Positions 61,485 through 64,000 of a stretch of 64,000 nucleotides of DNA are shown piece by piece. Origin of the DNA: Erysipelotrichaceae bacterium UBA2227 (lineage in GTDB: Bacteria; Bacillota_I; Bacilli_A; Erysipelotrichales; Erysipelotrichaceae); the NCBI GenBank assembly GCA_002348095.1, contig DDYT01000033.1, positions 766 through 64,765 on the forward strand. Direction: 5' to 3'. The notes beneath the pieces were generated by a model. That model made no database searches. It saw only the letters and a list, made by a program, of their open reading frames with translations, and had not been told where the DNA came from. Position 1 is the stretch's first letter. Each line of letters begins with the position of its first letter. The position numbers and the translations under genes are program-made.

Positions 61485-61949
61485 GTGAACCGCATTCTGG
61501 CTTTCTTCATCATTCTTGCAGTGCTTTCATCCTGCACCTATCCGCAACCCTTTGATTTTCAGACCGACCGCTCCTTTGTGATTACGGTCAACGGAGCCAT
61601 CCTAAAACCAGTGACACTGACCGTTGATCCTTATCCGACCATTGAAGAAGTCCTTGTTATGGTTAATTTGCTTCCCGAAGCGGATTTGTCCGCACTCAAT
61701 CTTCAGACGATCCTGCATCACAAGGATGTTCTTTTCATTCCATTCAAAAATGATGTGCCCTGTGTGTCGATCAATACGGCAACGCTTCAGCAACTGATCA
61801 CGCTCAATGGCGTCGGCGAGAAAACCGCCGCGGCAATCATTGATTATCGGACCGGCATCGCCCGTTTTCAGACGATTGATGAACTTACCCGCGTCAAAGG
61901 CATCGGTATAAAAACACTTGCGAAATTTAAAGACCGATTATGTCTGTAG
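61485..61949 (+). CDS. comEA: ComEA, DNA-binding competence protein (lipoprotein form)
   Basis: Surface DNA receptor for natural transformation, 154 aa. N-terminal signal with lipobox VLSSC (Cys17) instead of the usual plain transmembrane anchor; an SLBB-like domain (about 32-90); and two helix-hairpin-helix DNA-binding motifs (INTATLQQLITLNGVGEKTAAAII and IDELTRVKGIGIKTLAKF). The start is GTG 61485, after GAGGTGA. It overlaps comEC by 10 bases. Confidence 0.9.
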   Translation: MNRILAFFIILAVLSSCTYPQPFDFQTDRSFVITVNGAILKPVTLTVDPYPTIEEVLVMVNLLPEADLSALNLQTILHHKDVLFIPFKNDVPCVSINTATLQQLITLNGVGEKTAAAIIDYRTGIARFQTIDELTRVKGIGIKTLAKFKDRLCL

Positions 61950-63865
61950 AGCGTAAGCTGTTTATTGTATTGATTTTTCTTTTTCTATATTCCATGACTT
62001 TTCAACCGTTTCGCTTTTTTTTATTGCCGCTGATCCTGATCCTGCTTTTGGTCAAGACAGGGTTACGGTTCTGTGTCTGGTTTCTCATGCTGGTAATTCT
62101 GTCATTTTTCGCAAATCACTATTCAGCCCCTTTAAAAATGTGCGGAACTGTTTCGGATATCCGGGAAAAAGCTGCCTATGTGCGTATCGAGGGATTTGAG
62201 TATTCGGTTTTTGAACAGAAGAATCTTTCATTGGATGATTATGTCTGCATCGAGGGTGAGATTATGGAAGACAGTCATCGATCGACTTTTGTGAGCGATC
62301 CAATCACTCGATGGGCGAATCAGCGAAAACACATCGGCAGTATCGATGTCAAATCATTGAATGTAATTCAAAAGGGCACTTCCGTTCGATCAAAAGTGTT
62401 TCAGAGGGTCATTGCAATCGATGACTCCGGCTGGCTGAAAACATTTCTGTTTGCCCATCCGGCTCCGATCGTCGGTCATTTTACGATATTGTTTGTGTCT
62501 GGCGGACTGATTGCAAGTTCGATGGTTTCGATGATCCGAAAACTGCTGGGATTTGTGTTTGAAGAAAAAAAACGGCAGATCATCATGTCGATCCTCCTGA
62601 TTCTCAGCGTTCTTATATGGGGAAAATCGTTTGTCTGCTTCCGCCTGTTGTTATCAGATGGTATTCGCTACAGCAAACTCACGCCATTGGCCAGGGTGAG
62701 TATAGTTTATTCGCTGTTACTCAGTCTATTTCCTTATCATATAAGCCACCCTGCATTAATCATACCTCTGACGCTTTCGCTCATCCGGATATTCGGATAT
62801 ACGCGGTTTATGACTCGTTTGGCCCTTTTACCGCTGATTCAGACATGGCTGCTGTATCGGTTTGATCTGATGAGCGCATTGCTGTTTCCGGTGTTTCGAA
62901 TGGCAGCGCTGGCGGGATACATCCTGTCTTGGCTTTGTGTAGTATATCCAAAGTTCCTTCCTTACCTTATTTCTTTTTGTCAGGGACTGTCGTTTCAGAT
63001 GTTTCCGCTTTTCTCCATTTTCCGTTTAACCGGTCATCCCGGATTCATCGTTGCACTGATCTGGGTTTTTGTTCTGCTTCACCGACGCTTAACGAAAAGG
63101 GAAACTGCTTGGCGTCTGTGTCTTATGGTCGTGTTGTTTCAGCTTCGGTTTTATCTTAATCCGCTGACGACCGTAACGTTTTTTAATGTCGGTCAGGCCG
63201 ACAGTGCTTTGATCGAGCTGCCATTTAGACAGGGCAGTTGGCTTATCGATACAGGTCGCCCTAAGACATCAGCTTTGCTGCGGGCAAACCTTTTATTTCG
63301 CGGATTATCACATTTGGATGCTGTGATCATAAGTCATGATGATTTGGATCACAGCGGCGGTGTCGATATGCTTGCACGGGATTTTACGGTCGGTCAATGG
63401 GTCAAAGATGACCGACACATTCAATCCGGTGATTTTATTTTGTACAGTCTGCTGAAGCCGGATCCGTCGTTTGATGACAATGATAACAGCTTAGTTCATT
63501 TATTTTCTGTCAATGGCTTCAGCACATTGTTTTTAGCTGATATTTCAGAAGAGCGTGAAGCAGAACTGATCAGAAAATATCCGTTTTTAACTGTCGATGT
63601 CATTAAACTGGCCCATCATGGCAGTAAAACCAGCACATCGGCGATCCTTTTGGCTAACACGCAGCCGCGACTGGCAATCATCAGTGCTGATCCTCGGATA
63701 TACGGTCATCCGCACAAACAGACATTACGTTCGCTCTGGCAGTTTCGGGTTCATTCCATCTCAACTCACCGACACGGAGATATACGGATCTCGAGTCTTG
63801 GAAATTTCCATTTTGTAATGTCATCTTCGGGTGGATTTGGTATAATGAGAACGGTGATAAAATGA
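61940..63865 (+). CDS. comEC: ComEC, DNA uptake channel
   Basis: Membrane channel for single-stranded DNA import, 641 aa. N-terminal helices and OB-like segment (about 1-160), the Competence domain with many helices, and a C-terminal metallo-beta-lactamase-like nuclease domain (FFNVGQADSALIELP, SHDDLDHSGGVDML, KLAHHGSKTS). The metal-binding motif HDDLDH is intact. It is translationally coupled to comEA and overlaps holA by 4 bases. Confidence 0.94.
   Translation: MSVERKLFIVLIFLFLYSMTFQPFRFFLLPLILILLLVKTGLRFCVWFLMLVILSFFANHYSAPLKMCGTVSDIREKAAYVRIEGFEYSVFEQKNLSLDDYVCIEGEIMEDSHRSTFVSDPITRWANQRKHIGSIDVKSLNVIQKGTSVRSKVFQRVIAIDDSGWLKTFLFAHPAPIVGHFTILFVSGGLIASSMVSMIRKLLGFVFEEKKRQIIMSILLILSVLIWGKSFVCFRLLLSDGIRYSKLTPLARVSIVYSLLLSLFPYHISHPALIIPLTLSLIRIFGYTRFMTRLALLPLIQTWLLYRFDLMSALLFPVFRMAALAGYILSWLCVVYPKFLPYLISFCQGLSFQMFPLFSIFRLTGHPGFIVALIWVFVLLHRRLTKRETAWRLCLMVVLFQLRFYLNPLTTVTFFNVGQADSALIELPFRQGSWLIDTGRPKTSALLRANLLFRGLSHLDAVIISHDDLDHSGGVDMLARDFTVGQWVKDDRHIQSGDFILYSLLKPDPSFDDNDNSLVHLFSVNGFSTLFLADISEEREAELIRKYPFLTVDVIKLAHHGSKTSTSAILLANTQPRLAIISADPRIYGHPHKQTLRSLWQFRVHSISTHRHGDIRISSLGNFHFVMSSSGGFGIMRTVIK
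63838..63846 (+). promoter_or_regulatory. Extended -10 promoter of holA inside comEC
   Basis: TGGTATAAT at 63838-63846, 15 bases before the holA start; no clear -35. It would let holA be expressed apart from the competence genes. Confidence 0.5.
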
Positions 63866-64000
63866 ATGTCGTCATAACCGGAAGCGACCGCTTTTTCTTA
63901 AAGCAGAAGGCGAAAGAGTGGATCGAAAAGAATGATAAATCAGCTTTGGGTATAGAACCGGCTGTTTTTGACGGCTATTCCGCAAGTTTCAGCTGGGATG
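63862..64000 (+). CDS. holA: DNA polymerase III delta subunit, 3' end outside window
   Basis: Only the first 46 codons are in the window. MNVVITGSDRFFLKQKAKEWI fits the N-terminus of the clamp-loader delta subunit (G-SD-FLKQK pattern), and the comEA-comEC-holA order is conserved in Firmicutes. It starts inside the comEC stop (ATGA). Confidence 0.8.
   Translation, partial: MNVVITGSDRFFLKQKAKEWIEKNDKSALGIEPAVFDGYSASFSWD

Noticed and set aside
1..64000. CRISPR arrays, insertion sequences, prophage, tRNA or rRNA genes
   Set aside because: I saw no spaced direct repeats, transposase motifs, phage genes or cloverleaf-like sequences on either strand when reading by eye.

Overview
The window is a stretch of ordinary chromosome from a low-to-mid-GC Gram-positive bacterium that uses the standard code (UGA is a stop). 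The best fit is a fermentative anaerobe of the Erysipelotrichia/Firmicutes type. Evidence for this is the Firmicutes helicase-loader pair dnaB-dnaI beside polA-mutM-coaE, three T-box leaders (thrS, trpS, alaS), an S-box leader on metK, an attenuated infC-rpmI-rplT operon, the ireB-ruvX-yrzB-mltG-udk-greA block, comEA-comEC-holA, and an [FeFe]-hydrogenase operon with no respiratory genes. I see no rRNA, tRNA, CRISPR array, insertion sequence or prophage. Taxonomy is inferred from gene content only.

Layout. 1-12268: replication and repair genes (polA, mutM, coaE, dnaB, dnaI), glycolysis (pfkA, pyk, a ROK sugar kinase), an M29 aminopeptidase, and T-box-controlled thrS. 12336-22152: an ABC substrate-binding lipoprotein and permease with no ATPase, then a ten-gene hydrogenase operon. 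22158-25907: a minus-strand secreted beta-propeller protein and proS. 26037-28409: a lipoprotein with five tandem FMN_bind-like domains. 28410-32333: a membrane-tethered XRE regulator, infC-rpmI-rplT, a FabT-like MarR regulator, a flavin reductase and an esterase. 32325-37981: a kinase, a radical SAM protein, rdgB, lit, trmL, small membrane proteins, and a RidA protein with a metal-binding-like tail. 38053-44073: a broken comK-like gene, a YitT protein, S-box metK, and a marR-MacA-MacB-type exporter. 44075-49974 (minus strand): an ABC exporter, uppP, trpS and an amino-acid permease. 50006-64000: an Spx-like protein, mnmA, a CPBP protease, recD2, a C39-like protease, alaS, ireB, ruvX, yrzB, mltG, udk, greA, comEA, comEC and the start of holA.

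How the genes work together. The hydrogenase operon encodes the three subunit types of a trimeric NAD(P)H/ferredoxin-linked [FeFe] hydrogenase (NuoE-like, NuoF-like and HydA). Between the NuoE and NuoF genes sits a six-gene regulatory-looking cassette: two DRTGG-like proteins, two stand-alone HATPases, a hydrogenase-like Fe-S protein without catalytic signatures, and a PHP protein. Such a hydrogenase would let the cell dispose of reductant from glycolysis as H2. The multi-FMN_bind lipoprotein could be a second, extracytosolic electron route.

Most unusual points: the embedded signalling cassette; the five-domain FMN_bind lipoprotein; the RidA with a Cys/His-rich tail; the comK-like gene with one in-frame TAA near intact comEA/comEC; ThrRS without its TGS domain; an AUU-initiated infC behind an attenuator; and an Spx with an extra four-cysteine tail.
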